NCBI RefSeq assembly: GCF_016907735.1
Contig: NZ_JAFBCP010000001.1
Span: forward strand, 744,001 to 808,000
Direction of reading: 5' to 3'
DNA length: 64,000 nucleotides
From: Brevibacterium paucivorans
GTDB taxonomy: Bacteria; Actinomycetota; Actinomycetes; Actinomycetales; Brevibacteriaceae
The translations under genes were made by a program, and so were the position numbers. Below the pieces are notes generated by a model. That model made no database searches. It saw nothing but the letters and a program-made list of their open reading frames with translations, and was not told the DNA's origin. Below, in pieces: positions 1 to 8,840 of the stretch. Position 1 is the first letter of the stretch; each line of letters opens with the position of its first letter.

Positions 1-1
1 G

Positions 2-760
2 GTCGCTCGTCTGCCCATGCTGAAATCAAAACAACCGCCTCGTGCTGAGTTCACTCCCGGTGACATACCGACCCGTTTAGTTTTCGCTCCACAGGCGAAA
101 GTGCCCGTGGAAAGGGCCCAACGCGAACGAATTCTGTTGTCTCTAAACCGCTTCGCATGTAATTTCCCGGAGTCATCAGTTGTTGTGAAGGTGCGTAGCC
201 GGCCAGGTGAACAAGAAACTCACCACGAAGAACACTCCTACACTGCGCTCTTGGAGGATCTGGAGCGTGCAGGAAAAGTGACGCCGGGACGTCTGTCAGT
301 TGAGGTTGGGCCCATGGCCGATTTCCTTGAGCCGGGAACAGCTCTGACGACAGTGTCTTCGACGGCTGCTCTTGAAAGCTTGGACCGTGGCCTGGCAACA
401 CTCATTATTTCTGATTTTGGAGTCAATGAGGACATGCTCAACGAGGCGTTCGCCGATTCTGGGATCGCGCAACCGTTGAGCGATTTAGAGCGGTCACAGT
501 TTACGTTCCCATCTAAAGAGTGGCTTACAACCAACTATTTCCAACCGTTCACCGACGAATTGCCGCGTGCCCTGCGACTTTTAGCGGAGCGAGCACGCGC
601 TCAACAGCTTCCAGATATTCGAAATGGTGCACTCCAGCAAAATTACCGTGGGCTACGTGCTACCGTTCGTTCGCGGACTCCAAAACCCGTGGTGCAAGCT
701 TATCGTCTTGTGCGACGTGAAGTGCCCCGGCGCGTTCGCGACCGTCTTTCCAAGCTTTAG
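2..760 (+). CDS. DUF6716-type putative glycosyltransferase (5' truncated)
   Basis: C-terminal part of a putative glycosyltransferase of the DUF6716 kind, a family seen in actinobacterial surface-polysaccharide loci. The frame is open to the window edge and the first ATG (base 17) lies inside it, so the true start is probably outside the window. Visible landmarks are a serine-rich TTVSSTAALES segment followed by LATLIISDFGVNEDMLN, which looks like a nucleotide-sugar binding half, and a very basic C-terminus (RRVRDRLSKL). The neighbouring GtrA, GT2 and acyltransferase genes support a role in cell-surface glycan synthesis. Its last 101 bases overlap antisense with the end of the next gene. The family call is from memory of the sequence pattern; the function is inferred. 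Confidence 0.6.
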   Translation, partial: VARLPMLKSKQPPRAEFTPGDIPTRLVFAPQAKVPVERAQRERILLSLNRFACNFPESSVVVKVRSRPGEQETHHEEHSYTALLEDLERAGKVTPGRLSVEVGPMADFLEPGTALTTVSSTAALESLDRGLATLIISDFGVNEDMLNEAFADSGIAQPLSDLERSQFTFPSKEWLTTNYFQPFTDELPRALRLLAERARAQQLPDIRNGALQQNYRGLRATVRSRTPKPVVQAYRLVRREVPRRVRDRLSKL

Positions 761-2162
761 CCGCACCCGCAACGACCGCTACACACGCAACTGAAATCGC
801 TAGGGCGGGCCAATACGTATAACGGAAGTGATTAGCGGGAATCACTGGAAAGTACGCAAGAATATACAGAGTCGCTGAGCCCGTCAGCATAAGAGCAAAC
901 GCCCGACTACGGCCCGACCACCACGCACCGATGGATACGATGGCTCCTGCCAGAAGCCAAAACCACGGCTTAAACACAAAGCCAATCGTGTCGGCGCCAA
1001 AGTCCACGACATAGAGCTTCGCGATCTTATCAAACTTCGTGCTTCCCTTGCGAAAACCTACTTCCTTAGCGGGTTTGACCACTTTATTTGGGAAGTAGAT
1101 AAGTATAGAAGTGGTGAGATAAAACTTATACACCGACCATCGATATTCAACATAACGCTTTGGGTGGGTGATGACATGATCCAGCCACAGTTGTTTCAGC
1201 TCGTCTCTATAGCCAAGCGGTGAATAATCACTGCCACTTGATCCGCGACCGTAGCAATTCCAGTAAGCGTCATAAGGCTCGTTCATTTCATAGCACTTGG
1301 GTCGCGCCTTGTTAATTTTGTCCTTGAGTTCCTGGGGCGCCGTTGATTTATTGAGTTCATTTTCTGGAACCGAGAACATGACATCGTCAAGAATGACTTG
1401 ATAAATCTGGTGCGTCGGTTTTACATTCCATTTCTTCGCGATTGCACCGTCCAAAGAAACCGCTGACGTGCCTACAAGTCCCACGATGGCACAACCTATG
1501 ATAAACGCACTTATCGATTGTTTGACTCGCCCTTCTCCCAGCTTCGGGATGAGATTCCGTAGCTTTGGGGCGAAAAGTGGAGCAAGCCGCCAGCCAATAA
1601 AAATGCACATTGGCACAACAGCAGTGGCCGCGTTTTTCCTCACTACTGTCGCAAATATAAGCAACAAAAACGCTGGCACAATAAACCAAAGCGTTTTCTT
1701 GTTCTTGGGAATGACAAGCGCTAAACATCCGGCGGCAAAAAGTAAAAGTGCTGCCATGATGGTGTCTTTCCACATAACAGCCAGCTGGCTATAGGCCCAA
1801 GGCGAAACCAAAATCGCAATCATCGCCAAAGACGCTAATTTACTCTTTAGAATGCGGTGCGCAAACACGGCGAGCAGAAACACCGCCAGGAAATAGATAC
1901 CAAGCTGGAAGGCTAGGAGCGAACCGAGCTTGCCCGTTACTGCATACAGACCCCGCCACAGAATAGCGACGATAGGCGGGTGCCAGTCAGAAAGATTCTT
2001 CATTCCCAGCATTTGTTTCGCTTGTTCAGAGATGTCGAATTCAGCACGCCCTGGGTAAAAGCCTAAGAAGGTAGCGGCGGCAAGTGCGAGGCACAGAAGC
2101 AAGAGCCCGACGTCCCACAGTAGCGCCTTGTTGTGTTTAGAAAGGCTCATCACTTTCGTCAC
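660..2162 (-). CDS. Polytopic membrane protein, DUF6020-like (surface glycan cluster)
   Basis: Integral membrane protein of about 500 residues with roughly ten hydrophobic segments and a large extracytoplasmic stretch (about residues 240-350) rich in Cys, Tyr and charged residues. It resembles DUF6020 family membrane proteins, which look like glycosyltransferase-type or lipid-linked sugar enzymes, but no catalytic motif can be named with confidence. The GTG at 2162 is preferred because it overlaps the upstream gtrA-like stop as GTGA with GAGGA just before it. An ATG 12 bases further in (2150) is the alternative. It is probably translationally coupled to the two genes before it. The hydrophilic C-terminal tail of about 33 residues is encoded entirely antisense to the neighbouring glycosyltransferase gene. 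Confidence 0.65.
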   Translation of the reverse strand: MTKVMSLSKHNKALLWDVGLLLLCLALAAATFLGFYPGRAEFDISEQAKQMLGMKNLSDWHPPIVAILWRGLYAVTGKLGSLLAFQLGIYFLAVFLLAVFAHRILKSKLASLAMIAILVSPWAYSQLAVMWKDTIMAALLLFAAGCLALVIPKNKKTLWFIVPAFLLLIFATVVRKNAATAVVPMCIFIGWRLAPLFAPKLRNLIPKLGEGRVKQSISAFIIGCAIVGLVGTSAVSLDGAIAKKWNVKPTHQIYQVILDDVMFSVPENELNKSTAPQELKDKINKARPKCYEMNEPYDAYWNCYGRGSSGSDYSPLGYRDELKQLWLDHVITHPKRYVEYRWSVYKFYLTTSILIYFPNKVVKPAKEVGFRKGSTKFDKIAKLYVVDFGADTIGFVFKPWFWLLAGAIVSIGAWWSGRSRAFALMLTGSATLYILAYFPVIPANHFRYTYWPALAISVACVAVVAGAAKAWKDGRERAGALHVAQDDKLAPRVLESANER

Positions 2163-2638
2163 TTTTCCTCGATTTTTTCTGTACGGGGAGCATCCGCCTC
2201 TTTGAAAACCCATGTTCTGTACGCATAGAACCTAAACGCCATAGCAAGAGCGATTCCCACGATGTTGGTGGAAATGTTGTACGAGATCGGGTCACGTAAG
2301 TTGAGCAGATACCACGTCACGCCCAGCGGAAGCACCGTGATAACCATGCCAATGGCATTCACAACCACAAAGAGAAGGAACCCGCGTACGTTAGACCCAG
2401 TAGTACGGTCACCATACGTCCATAGTTTGTTTCCTAGCCAAGCGACGATGACCGAGGCAACCGTTGAAATGATTTTTGCTTTTACCGGGCTTCCCGGCAT
2501 AGTGGCGGGGATGCCCAAAAAACCGTACACTAGCAGGTTGGATAGGCCCACATCCACGATGTATCCGGCTCCACCAACCATGAGGAAGCGCATGACTTCC
2601 ACACATAAGGAACGCCATTTTTGAGAGTCAGCGGGCAT
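2159..2638 (-). CDS. GtrA family membrane protein
   Basis: Small four-helix membrane protein of the GtrA/DPMS family (159 residues), which helps move polyprenyl-linked sugars across the membrane, usually paired with a GtrB/DPM1-type glycosyltransferase. The typical pattern is visible: FLMVGGAGYIVDVGLSNLLV near the N-terminus, two central helices, then a FYAYRTWVFK ending. Its ATG directly follows the stop codon of the GT2 gene upstream (TAAATG), and its own stop overlaps the start of the next gene, so the three form one operon. The context suggests flipping or transfer of a glycosyl phosphate for a surface polymer. Confidence 0.85.
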   Translation of the reverse strand: MPADSQKWRSLCVEVMRFLMVGGAGYIVDVGLSNLLVYGFLGIPATMPGSPVKAKIISTVASVIVAWLGNKLWTYGDRTTGSNVRGFLLFVVVNAIGMVITVLPLGVTWYLLNLRDPISYNISTNIVGIALAMAFRFYAYRTWVFKEADAPRTEKIEEK

Positions 2639-3607
2639 TTAGGATGAAGACTCGCTCAGGCCCACTGTTTTACTGGGCGGAAGTAGTTCCAGATAATGTA
2701 GGCGTGCCGTTTCACGTCGCACACGCCGCAACGCATCGCCAATAATGCCGACGGTTGCAAAGATGGCGGCGATAATCATAAGTGCCACTGCCAAAAGCGC
2801 TGTGGGAAAACGCGGCACCAATCCAGTGTTCATGAACTCAACGATGATGGGTACACCACATACAAGCGACGCAATCACCATGAGAAGGGCAAGTGAACCA
2901 TAGAACAAGTTAGGACGTTCGTGTCGCATCATTTGCGCAATCGTCCCAAGGATCTTAAAGCCATCCGATACGGTGGAAAGCTTCGACTCGCTTCCTTCAG
3001 GACGGTCACGGAAGTCGATGCTGTATTCAGCGCAAGGAAGACGGAGCGACATCATGTGGATGGTCAGTTCAGTCTCGATTTCGAATCGTTTGCTCACTGC
3101 CGGGAATGATTTGACGAAACGGCGTGAAAAGACGCGGTAGCCGGAAAGCATGTCGCTGACGTGGGTGCCAAAAAGCTTACTCGTGATGACGTTGAACATG
3201 CGGTTGCCAAACTCGTGCCCTGCGCGGTAGGAGGACTCGGGGTTCGTGTCGCGCCGAACACCCAGAATGTGGTCATACGGACCGTTTACCAGCATTTCAA
3301 TCATGTCTGGGACATGAGAGGCTTCGTACGTATCGTCGCCGTCTACCATGACGTAGATGTCGGCTTCGACATCAGCGAATGCCCGCCGAACAACGTTTCC
3401 TTTTCCGGGGCGTTCTTCATGCCGGACGATTGCTCCTGCCGCGATGGCTTCCTCAACAGTCCCGTCAGAAGAGTTGTTGTTGTACACGTACACGTCCATT
3501 GACGGAACGGCTGCTTTAAGGTCAGTGACTACTTTGCGGACAGTCACTTCTTCGTTATGGCAAGGCACAATGGCAGCAATTTTGTAAGTAGACAGATCCA
3601 CTGTCAT
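2639..3607 (-). CDS. Family 2 glycosyltransferase, DPM1/GtrB-like
   Basis: GT-A fold glycosyltransferase (322 residues) that probably moves a sugar from a nucleotide donor to a polyprenyl phosphate. The N-terminus has the family pattern IVPCHNEEVTVRKVV, the metal-binding DGDDTYEA is at about residues 89-96, and a DMLSGYRVFSRR acceptor-side motif lies near residue 155. Two hydrophobic helices close to the C-terminus (about residues 233-255 and 268-292) anchor it in the membrane. The adjacent GtrA gene is the usual partner. The Shine-Dalgarno sequence before the ATG is weak (GGAACG), so the gene may be translated by coupling or use a nearby GTG. It lies just downstream of the duplicated acyltransferase fragment. 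Confidence 0.88.
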   Translation of the reverse strand: MTVDLSTYKIAAIVPCHNEEVTVRKVVTDLKAAVPSMDVYVYNNNSSDGTVEEAIAAGAIVRHEERPGKGNVVRRAFADVEADIYVMVDGDDTYEASHVPDMIEMLVNGPYDHILGVRRDTNPESSYRAGHEFGNRMFNVITSKLFGTHVSDMLSGYRVFSRRFVKSFPAVSKRFEIETELTIHMMSLRLPCAEYSIDFRDRPEGSESKLSTVSDGFKILGTIAQMMRHERPNLFYGSLALLMVIASLVCGVPIIVEFMNTGLVPRFPTALLAVALMIIAAIFATVGIIGDALRRVRRETARLHYLELLPPSKTVGLSESSS

Positions 3608-3638
3608 TTAGGCGTTCCATTCGTCTACTCTCCAGGCT

Positions 3639-3782
3639 CAATTGGTCTTGGAGAAACGGTGTCAAAGCTCGTACGTATGTCGCACTAACATGGTCATGAT
3701 CACGATATACAAGGACGTTTGCAACAACAACGGGACACTCCTGTTCCGTGCAGAAATGTTGAAGCAGCTTAACCCGCTTCAC
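3639..3782 (-). pseudogene. Duplicated C-terminal fragment of the SGNH acyltransferase
   Basis: Immediately after the stop codon of the acyltransferase, in the same frame, 48 codons encode a clear relative of that protein's own C-terminus. The fragment reads VKRVKLLQHFC, then CPVVVANVLVYRDHDHVS; the complete gene has VELVETADAFC, then CPAVAGSRLVYRDTNHVS. The SGNH catalytic D-x-x-H spacing is kept. There is no start codon with a ribosome site and no N-terminal domain, so it is best read as a decayed partial tandem copy, or the tail of a second deleted acyltransferase gene. The reading frame runs on into the GT2 gene without a stop until 3555. Confidence 0.7.
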
Positions 3783-3788
3783 AGCGCT

Positions 3789-5912
3789 TTACGTCTGAGC
3801 CTCCGTCATTTCGGCAAAAATTGGCTCTAACCACGACTCTAGAGTCTCTGCGTATGCCGGCGACACGTGGTTAGTGTCGCGGTACACAAGCCGTGAGCCA
3901 GCAACTGCGGGGCACACACCCTTGACGCAAAACGCGTCTGCCGTCTCCACGAGCTCCACATCGGACACTTCACGCGCTGCTTCGCGCATGGCGGCGTTCG
4001 TGCCCTGGTCCAGTTTCGCGTCACTTCGCTTAAAGTCACACGCTGACGGATCGTCCAAGTTCTCACTCACGCACTCAGGCATGTCCCCCGGCGGGTTGGG
4101 TGTATCAACAAAAGCCAATACCTTGGTGCCTTCACCACTCAGCTCCCGGAATACGTCCGCAAACCCTTTAGTCCCCGGCACCTTCTCACCATCCTGAGCC
4201 ACAGCGTCACCTCGGACCAGGCCCGAGGTGAGAACGACCTCGGGCCGATCCTTCTTCAACCTCTCCACAACGTCACGGTTCGCGTCTTGACACTGCAAGC
4301 CCCCGGACCGCTCAGCGTTGAACGCACCCACCGTGAACGGGCACTTCTGTCGCAAGTACACCACTACCCGCCAATCGGTACCCTCGATGACCTTTCGCAA
4401 GGCCGGCACCCACTGCGCCGCGTGCGAATCACCCACGACAGCAATTGTCCGCCCGCCGTCCGAACCCGCAATCACACAATCTCGCGTGCGCTTTTCAGAC
4501 ACCGGAACGGGCACCTCAAAGGAGCACTCTGGAAATTTGGGCTCGCTCTCACGCGCGCTAATAGGAGCAGGTTCAATGGTGGTGTCTTCGCCAAAGAACA
4601 CGTCGTAGTCGTACTCGCGCAATGACCCGTACCCAGGCGCCAACTTAGTAGGCAGATCAACAGTAGGAGCAGCCAGCACATCGTCGCGCAGGTTCTGCTG
4701 CCTGAGCTCGTGCGCGCTCACCCACCCCGGGACCACAGCGACCACGGCACCAACTGCCGCCACAGCCACCGCACCCACAACCGTGTGCGCGTTGCGGGTC
4801 TTAAGCCACGTCCACGACAAGATTGGCCTTTCCACCAGGTAGTAGCTGGCGCACGCCAGTGCCAGGCTCACCGCAAAAACCAGCAGTCCGCCCAGCGCGG
4901 TGATGCCTCCGTCGATGCGGGCTCCCGCGAACACCACTACCGGGAAGTGCCACAAATACAAGGAGTACGACCAGTCCCCCACCCGCTGGATGGGTGCCAA
5001 GCGCATGACGCAGTCTGGGGAACCCACGCCCGAGGTGGTCCCCGCTGCGATGACCGCCACCGTCCCAGCGATGGGCAGCAACGCGGCGACACCGGGGAAC
5101 GGAGTAGCCGCCGAATACATGACCGCACTGCTCACGATGGCCGCGAGTCCACACCACTGAAGGGCCAGCCGCAACCACGGGTGTGACGTCCATTCGATGA
5201 GCACACACGCCAACAGCCCACCGGCCCCCAACTCCCACAGGCGCGTCCATGTCACGAAATACGCGGCCGGGTCACCGCTTGCCAGATGCACCACGCTGGC
5301 AAGGAAACTGATCGCGACAAACACAGAGAAGAACACCACCGTGATGCCTCTGAAGCGCCTGCGATGCTGATAAAACCCGGTTGGATACCGACGCAAAACC
5401 TGCCCGGCGATCAAACCGGCCGCCACCACCAGTAGAGGCCACACCACATAGAACTGTTCTTCTAAGGACAGCGACCAGAAGTGTTGGAACGGAGTGGGCT
5501 TTGCATCAGCTGCCATGTAGTCCACGGACTGGCGTGCAAGGGCGAAGTTCTGGATGTAAAGCGCTGAAGCGATCCCCTGCGTGGCCACATCTTTCAACCG
5601 AGTCAAAGGCAACAGCCACAACGACAGCACCGACACCACCACAATGGTCACCGTGGCTGCTGGCAAGATCCGGCGAGCGCGGTTTGCCCAAAACTGCATG
5701 AGCGAAAACTGTCCTGTGGTTTCGATGCGGTTGAGGATTCCGGCCGTAATGAGGAATCCGGAGATCACGAAGAACACATCCACACCCACAAAACCACCGG
5801 GCAACCAAGCGGGGTTGATGTGATAAACGACGACAGCGACCACGGCTAGTGCTCGCAAAAACTGAATCTCTGGCCTAAAGCGTTGTGCAGAGCTTGGCCT
5901 CGAAGTCGTCAT
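3789..5912 (-). CDS. Acyltransferase-3 / SGNH surface O-acyltransferase (OafA-like)
   Basis: Membrane O-acyltransferase of 707 residues that probably acetylates a surface polysaccharide. The N-terminal half is an acyltransferase-3 domain with about ten helices, opening with RPEIQFLRALAVVAVVVYH and GGFVGVDVFFVISGFLI. The C-terminal third is an extracytoplasmic SGNH hydrolase-like domain with VVGDSHAAQW (the Ser-containing block) and DTNHVSPAY (catalytic Asp and His). The start used here begins MTTSRPSSAQR, directly before the conserved domain; the frame is open further upstream but that stretch is not domain-like. It is the first gene of the leftward glycan cluster and is divergent from metN. 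Confidence 0.88.
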   Translation of the reverse strand: MTTSRPSSAQRFRPEIQFLRALAVVAVVVYHINPAWLPGGFVGVDVFFVISGFLITAGILNRIETTGQFSLMQFWANRARRILPAATVTIVVVSVLSLWLLPLTRLKDVATQGIASALYIQNFALARQSVDYMAADAKPTPFQHFWSLSLEEQFYVVWPLLVVAAGLIAGQVLRRYPTGFYQHRRRFRGITVVFFSVFVAISFLASVVHLASGDPAAYFVTWTRLWELGAGGLLACVLIEWTSHPWLRLALQWCGLAAIVSSAVMYSAATPFPGVAALLPIAGTVAVIAAGTTSGVGSPDCVMRLAPIQRVGDWSYSLYLWHFPVVVFAGARIDGGITALGGLLVFAVSLALACASYYLVERPILSWTWLKTRNAHTVVGAVAVAAVGAVVAVVPGWVSAHELRQQNLRDDVLAAPTVDLPTKLAPGYGSLREYDYDVFFGEDTTIEPAPISARESEPKFPECSFEVPVPVSEKRTRDCVIAGSDGGRTIAVVGDSHAAQWVPALRKVIEGTDWRVVVYLRQKCPFTVGAFNAERSGGLQCQDANRDVVERLKKDRPEVVLTSGLVRGDAVAQDGEKVPGTKGFADVFRELSGEGTKVLAFVDTPNPPGDMPECVSENLDDPSACDFKRSDAKLDQGTNAAMREAAREVSDVELVETADAFCVKGVCPAVAGSRLVYRDTNHVSPAYAETLESWLEPIFAEMTEAQT

Positions 5913-6037
5913 AATGAACCATTCAACACCACTCGCCACGCGCCTCATTGGCAATCCCTGCCGTGTCTCCTTCTGACTGCCCCAAACGCCGCCGAATGTC
6001 ATACGTGTCACATTCAGGAGTGCTCCGGGTCACACTA

Positions 6038-6052
6038 TGTCATTTCATGACA
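6038..6052. promoter_or_regulatory. Inverted repeat upstream of metN
   Basis: Perfect dyad TGTCAT-TTC-ATGACA, 67 bases before the metN start. It directly follows and overlaps the end of a plausible -10 (CACTAT). Its position suits a repressor operator for the methionine importer. The cognate regulator is unknown. Confidence 0.4.
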
Positions 6053-6119
6053 AACCCGACCCCACTTAGCATCAACGTTCCGCAATATGAAAGACGCTAA
6101 ACCACACAAGGAGTACCAC

Positions 6120-7157
6120 GTGATCGAACTGCGCGATCTTCGCAAAGAATTTGCTGGCACTCCGGCACTGGATGGAATTAACCTCACCATCCCCGACGGT
6201 CAGATCCACGGAATCGTGGGACGTTCGGGTGCCGGAAAGTCCACGCTCATTCGATGCATCACCGGGCTAGAAACGCCCACCAGCGGCACCGTCACCATCG
6301 ACGGCACCGCCATCACCGGGCAATCAGCCTCGGGTCTCAGGCGTGCCCGCCGGTCGATCGGCATGGTGTTCCAGCACGCGAATCTGCTGGACTCCTTGAC
6401 TGCACAAGGCAATGTGGAGCACCCGCTCAAGGTGGCAGGCGTTCCGGCCGCCAAGCGGAAGGCACGGGCACAAGAACTCCTCGAGCTCGTGGGCCTAGCC
6501 GACCGGGCCAACAATCACCCCGCACAGCTGTCCGGCGGTCAACGTCAGCGTGTGGGTATCGCCCGCGCCCTTGCCACGGAACCCTCGCTCTTGCTGTGTG
6601 ACGAGCCCACCTCGGCGCTGGACTCACAGACCACCAGCCAGATTCTGCAGCTTCTGCGTTCCTTGCGTGACCGCCTGGGCATCACTGTGCTCATCATCAC
6701 CCACGAAATGTCGGTCGTGCGCGAAATCTGTGACGCGGTTACCCACCTTGTCGACGGAAGGATCGCCCACACCGGAACGCTCGAAAGTGTTCTGAGCGAC
6801 CCCGCCTCACCACTTGCGAAAAGCCTCATTCCTCTTCCAGAAGGCACCGACATCACGGGAACCTTGGAAGTTGCCCTGCCTGCCACCTCGGTCACTGGCG
6901 CCGAGGCGGGAGCCGGCACAGTCTCGGGTGTCTTCGAAGCTGCCTCGCAGGCTGGGGTGCCGATCTCGGCCGTCCAAGCTGGCACCGTCGAAGTCATCGC
7001 TGATCGTCAAGTAGGCCGCTTGCGCGTTTCCACCCAACGACCCGAAGATCTGCCCCGCCTTTCCCAGGCACTCCAGAAGGCCGGGTACACGGTAGGTGGA
7101 ACGACCTCGGCAGACAACGCCCACAACAACGGAAAGGAGGCCGGCGATGTGGCTTAA
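6120..7157 (+). CDS. metN: Methionine ABC transporter, ATP-binding protein
   Basis: ATPase of the D/L-methionine importer (345 residues). The Walker A is GRSGAGKST at residues 34-42, the signature is LSGGQRQRVGIARAL, and the Walker B is LLLCDEPTSALD. The roughly 100 C-terminal residues contain a NIL-type domain (about residues 265-340) that in this family binds methionine and inhibits transport. The GTG start was chosen because AAGGAG lies six bases before it; an upstream in-frame ATG has no ribosome site. It is the first gene of metNIQ and overlaps metI by 11 bases. Confidence 0.93.
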   Translation: MIELRDLRKEFAGTPALDGINLTIPDGQIHGIVGRSGAGKSTLIRCITGLETPTSGTVTIDGTAITGQSASGLRRARRSIGMVFQHANLLDSLTAQGNVEHPLKVAGVPAAKRKARAQELLELVGLADRANNHPAQLSGGQRQRVGIARALATEPSLLLCDEPTSALDSQTTSQILQLLRSLRDRLGITVLIITHEMSVVREICDAVTHLVDGRIAHTGTLESVLSDPASPLAKSLIPLPEGTDITGTLEVALPATSVTGAEAGAGTVSGVFEAASQAGVPISAVQAGTVEVIADRQVGRLRVSTQRPEDLPRLSQALQKAGYTVGGTTSADNAHNNGKEAGDVA

Positions 7158-7809
7158 CAACCCCGTCATCGCGAATGAACTGTGGCCCGCATTCTGCGAA
7201 ACCCTGTTCATGACGTTGCTGTCAGCCTTGTTCTCCGTTGTCTTGGGACTGCCATTGGGAATCCTGCTGTGGCGCACAGCCAAGAACTCCCTGTCCCCCA
7301 ACCCGGTTCTGTACCGGATCCTGTCAACGATCGTCGACATCGGGCGTTCGATCCCGTTCATCATTTTGATGATCGCGCTCATCCCGTTCACGCGCTTTAT
7401 GGTGGGAACCGCACTGGGATGGTACGCAACGGTCGTGCCACTGACGGTAGGTGCGATCCCGTTCTACGCCCGCCTAGTTGAAGCGGCCTTGCGCGAAGTC
7501 TCCACCGGCAAGATCGAAGCCGTGACCATGATGGGAGCCAGCCGCGGGCAAATCATTCGCCAAGTCATGATTCCCGAGGCGCTGCCCGGCCTGGTTTCGG
7601 CAGCCACCGTGACCACCGTGACCCTGGTTGGATACACCGCCATGGCAGGCGCGGCCGGCGGCGGAGGTGTTGGCGCCCTCGCCATTTCCTACGGCTACCA
7701 GCGCTACCAGGGAGACACGATGCTGGTGTGCATCATCGTGCTCGTGGCACTCGTTGGCGTGTTGCAGTTCGTAGGCGACCGGATCGCACACGCCGTGGAC
7801 CACAGGTAA
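7147..7809 (+). CDS. metI: Methionine ABC transporter permease
   Basis: Inner-membrane permease of the methionine importer (220 residues, the normal length for MetI). It has about five transmembrane helices and the EAA loop facing the ATPase (EAVTMMGASRGQIIRQVMIPEALP). The ATG is preceded by AAAGGAGG inside the end of metN, so the two are translationally coupled. The C-terminal motif TLVGYTAMAGAAGGGGVG is typical of MetI. It works with MetN and the lipoprotein MetQ downstream. Confidence 0.93.
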   Translation: MWLNNPVIANELWPAFCETLFMTLLSALFSVVLGLPLGILLWRTAKNSLSPNPVLYRILSTIVDIGRSIPFIILMIALIPFTRFMVGTALGWYATVVPLTVGAIPFYARLVEAALREVSTGKIEAVTMMGASRGQIIRQVMIPEALPGLVSAATVTTVTLVGYTAMAGAAGGGGVGALAISYGYQRYQGDTMLVCIIVLVALVGVLQFVGDRIAHAVDHR

Positions 7810-7874
7810 ACACCGGAACTTAGTGGCACCTGGCCCGCACTCAAGAATTTCACTCAAAGAGAAAAGGAAAACAG

Positions 7875-8711
7875 ATGAAACTCCGCATTGCCGCAGCTGT
7901 TGCAGCTGCCAGCCTTCTGCTCACCGGTTGTGGTCTTGCAGGTGGCGGCTCCCAGGAAGTGGGTAAGAAGAACGGCGACGTCACCACGCTTACTGTGGGT
8001 GTTTCACCGGTTCCGCACGGTGACATCCTCAAGTACGTCGATGAAAACCTAGCAAAGGACGCCGGCCTTGACATCGAGATCAAGGAGTACACCGACTACA
8101 CGCTACCTAACCGCGCGCTCGTTGACGGTGACCTGGACGCCAACTACTTCCAGCACAAGCCATACCTTGAGTCCGAAGCCGAAGGTCAGGGGTACAAACT
8201 CCACGCTTTCGAAGGTGTTCACATTGAACCGATCGCCCTGTTCTCCAAGAAGGTGAAGTCGGTTGACGAACTGCCTGACGGCGGAACAATCGGCATCAAC
8301 AACGACCCAGCCAACCAGGGTCGCGCGCTGGACATGCTGGCCAAGGAAGGTGTCATCACCCTGGCTGACGGCAAGGACGCAACCACTGCGACCATCCACG
8401 ACATCAAGGACAACCCCAAGAACCTGAACTTCAAGGAAGCCGACGCAGCCCAGCTGGCACGCACCTTGGACGACACGGACGCGTCGATCATTAACGGAAA
8501 CAACGCGCTTGAGTCTGGCCTGTCCCCCACTAAGGACTCGATCCTGGTGGAATCCGCCGAGAACAACCCGTACGCCAACTTCCTGGCCGTGCGTGACGGC
8601 GACCAGGACAACGAGTCGATCAAGAAGCTCGACGAACTTCTGCACTCGCCTGAGGTCAAGAAGTACATCGAAGACACCTGGACCGACGGCGCTGTTCTTC
8701 CAGCGTTCTAA
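7875..8711 (+). CDS. metQ: Methionine-binding lipoprotein (NlpA family)
   Basis: Substrate-binding lipoprotein of the methionine transporter (278 residues). The signal peptide ends in the lipobox LLLTGC with the lipidated cysteine at residue 19. The mature part is an NLPA domain, with VGVSPVPHGDIL, DGDLDANYFQHKPYL and AIINGNNAL-like (SIINGNNAL) family blocks. It starts 65 bases after metI, preceded by GAGAAAAGGAAAACAG. A strong terminator follows, closing the metNIQ operon. Confidence 0.93.
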   Translation: MKLRIAAAVAAASLLLTGCGLAGGGSQEVGKKNGDVTTLTVGVSPVPHGDILKYVDENLAKDAGLDIEIKEYTDYTLPNRALVDGDLDANYFQHKPYLESEAEGQGYKLHAFEGVHIEPIALFSKKVKSVDELPDGGTIGINNDPANQGRALDMLAKEGVITLADGKDATTATIHDIKDNPKNLNFKEADAAQLARTLDDTDASIINGNNALESGLSPTKDSILVESAENNPYANFLAVRDGDQDNESIKKLDELLHSPEVKKYIEDTWTDGAVLPAF

Positions 8712-8765
8712 GGTACTTGGGATTTAGCTGGCTCTGATCGGCTGAGCACGGCCATGTGAATGCAC

Positions 8766-8808
8766 AAAGCGGGGAGCCCCTGGTAGATCACCAGGGGCTC
8801 CCCGCTTT
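8766..8808. terminator. Bidirectional terminator between metQ and fhs
   Basis: Perfect 19-bp stem (arms AAAGCGGGGAGCCCCTGGT and its complement) with a five-base loop. The A-run on one side and T-run on the other let it serve both convergent genes. Confidence 0.93.
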
Positions 8809-8840
8809 GCGTCTGCTACGTGAGCGTCAACGTGAACTGC

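Noticed and set aside
5913..6119. SAM riboswitch before metN
   Set aside because: No recognisable S-box or SAM-II/SAM-IV core; only a short dyad is present.
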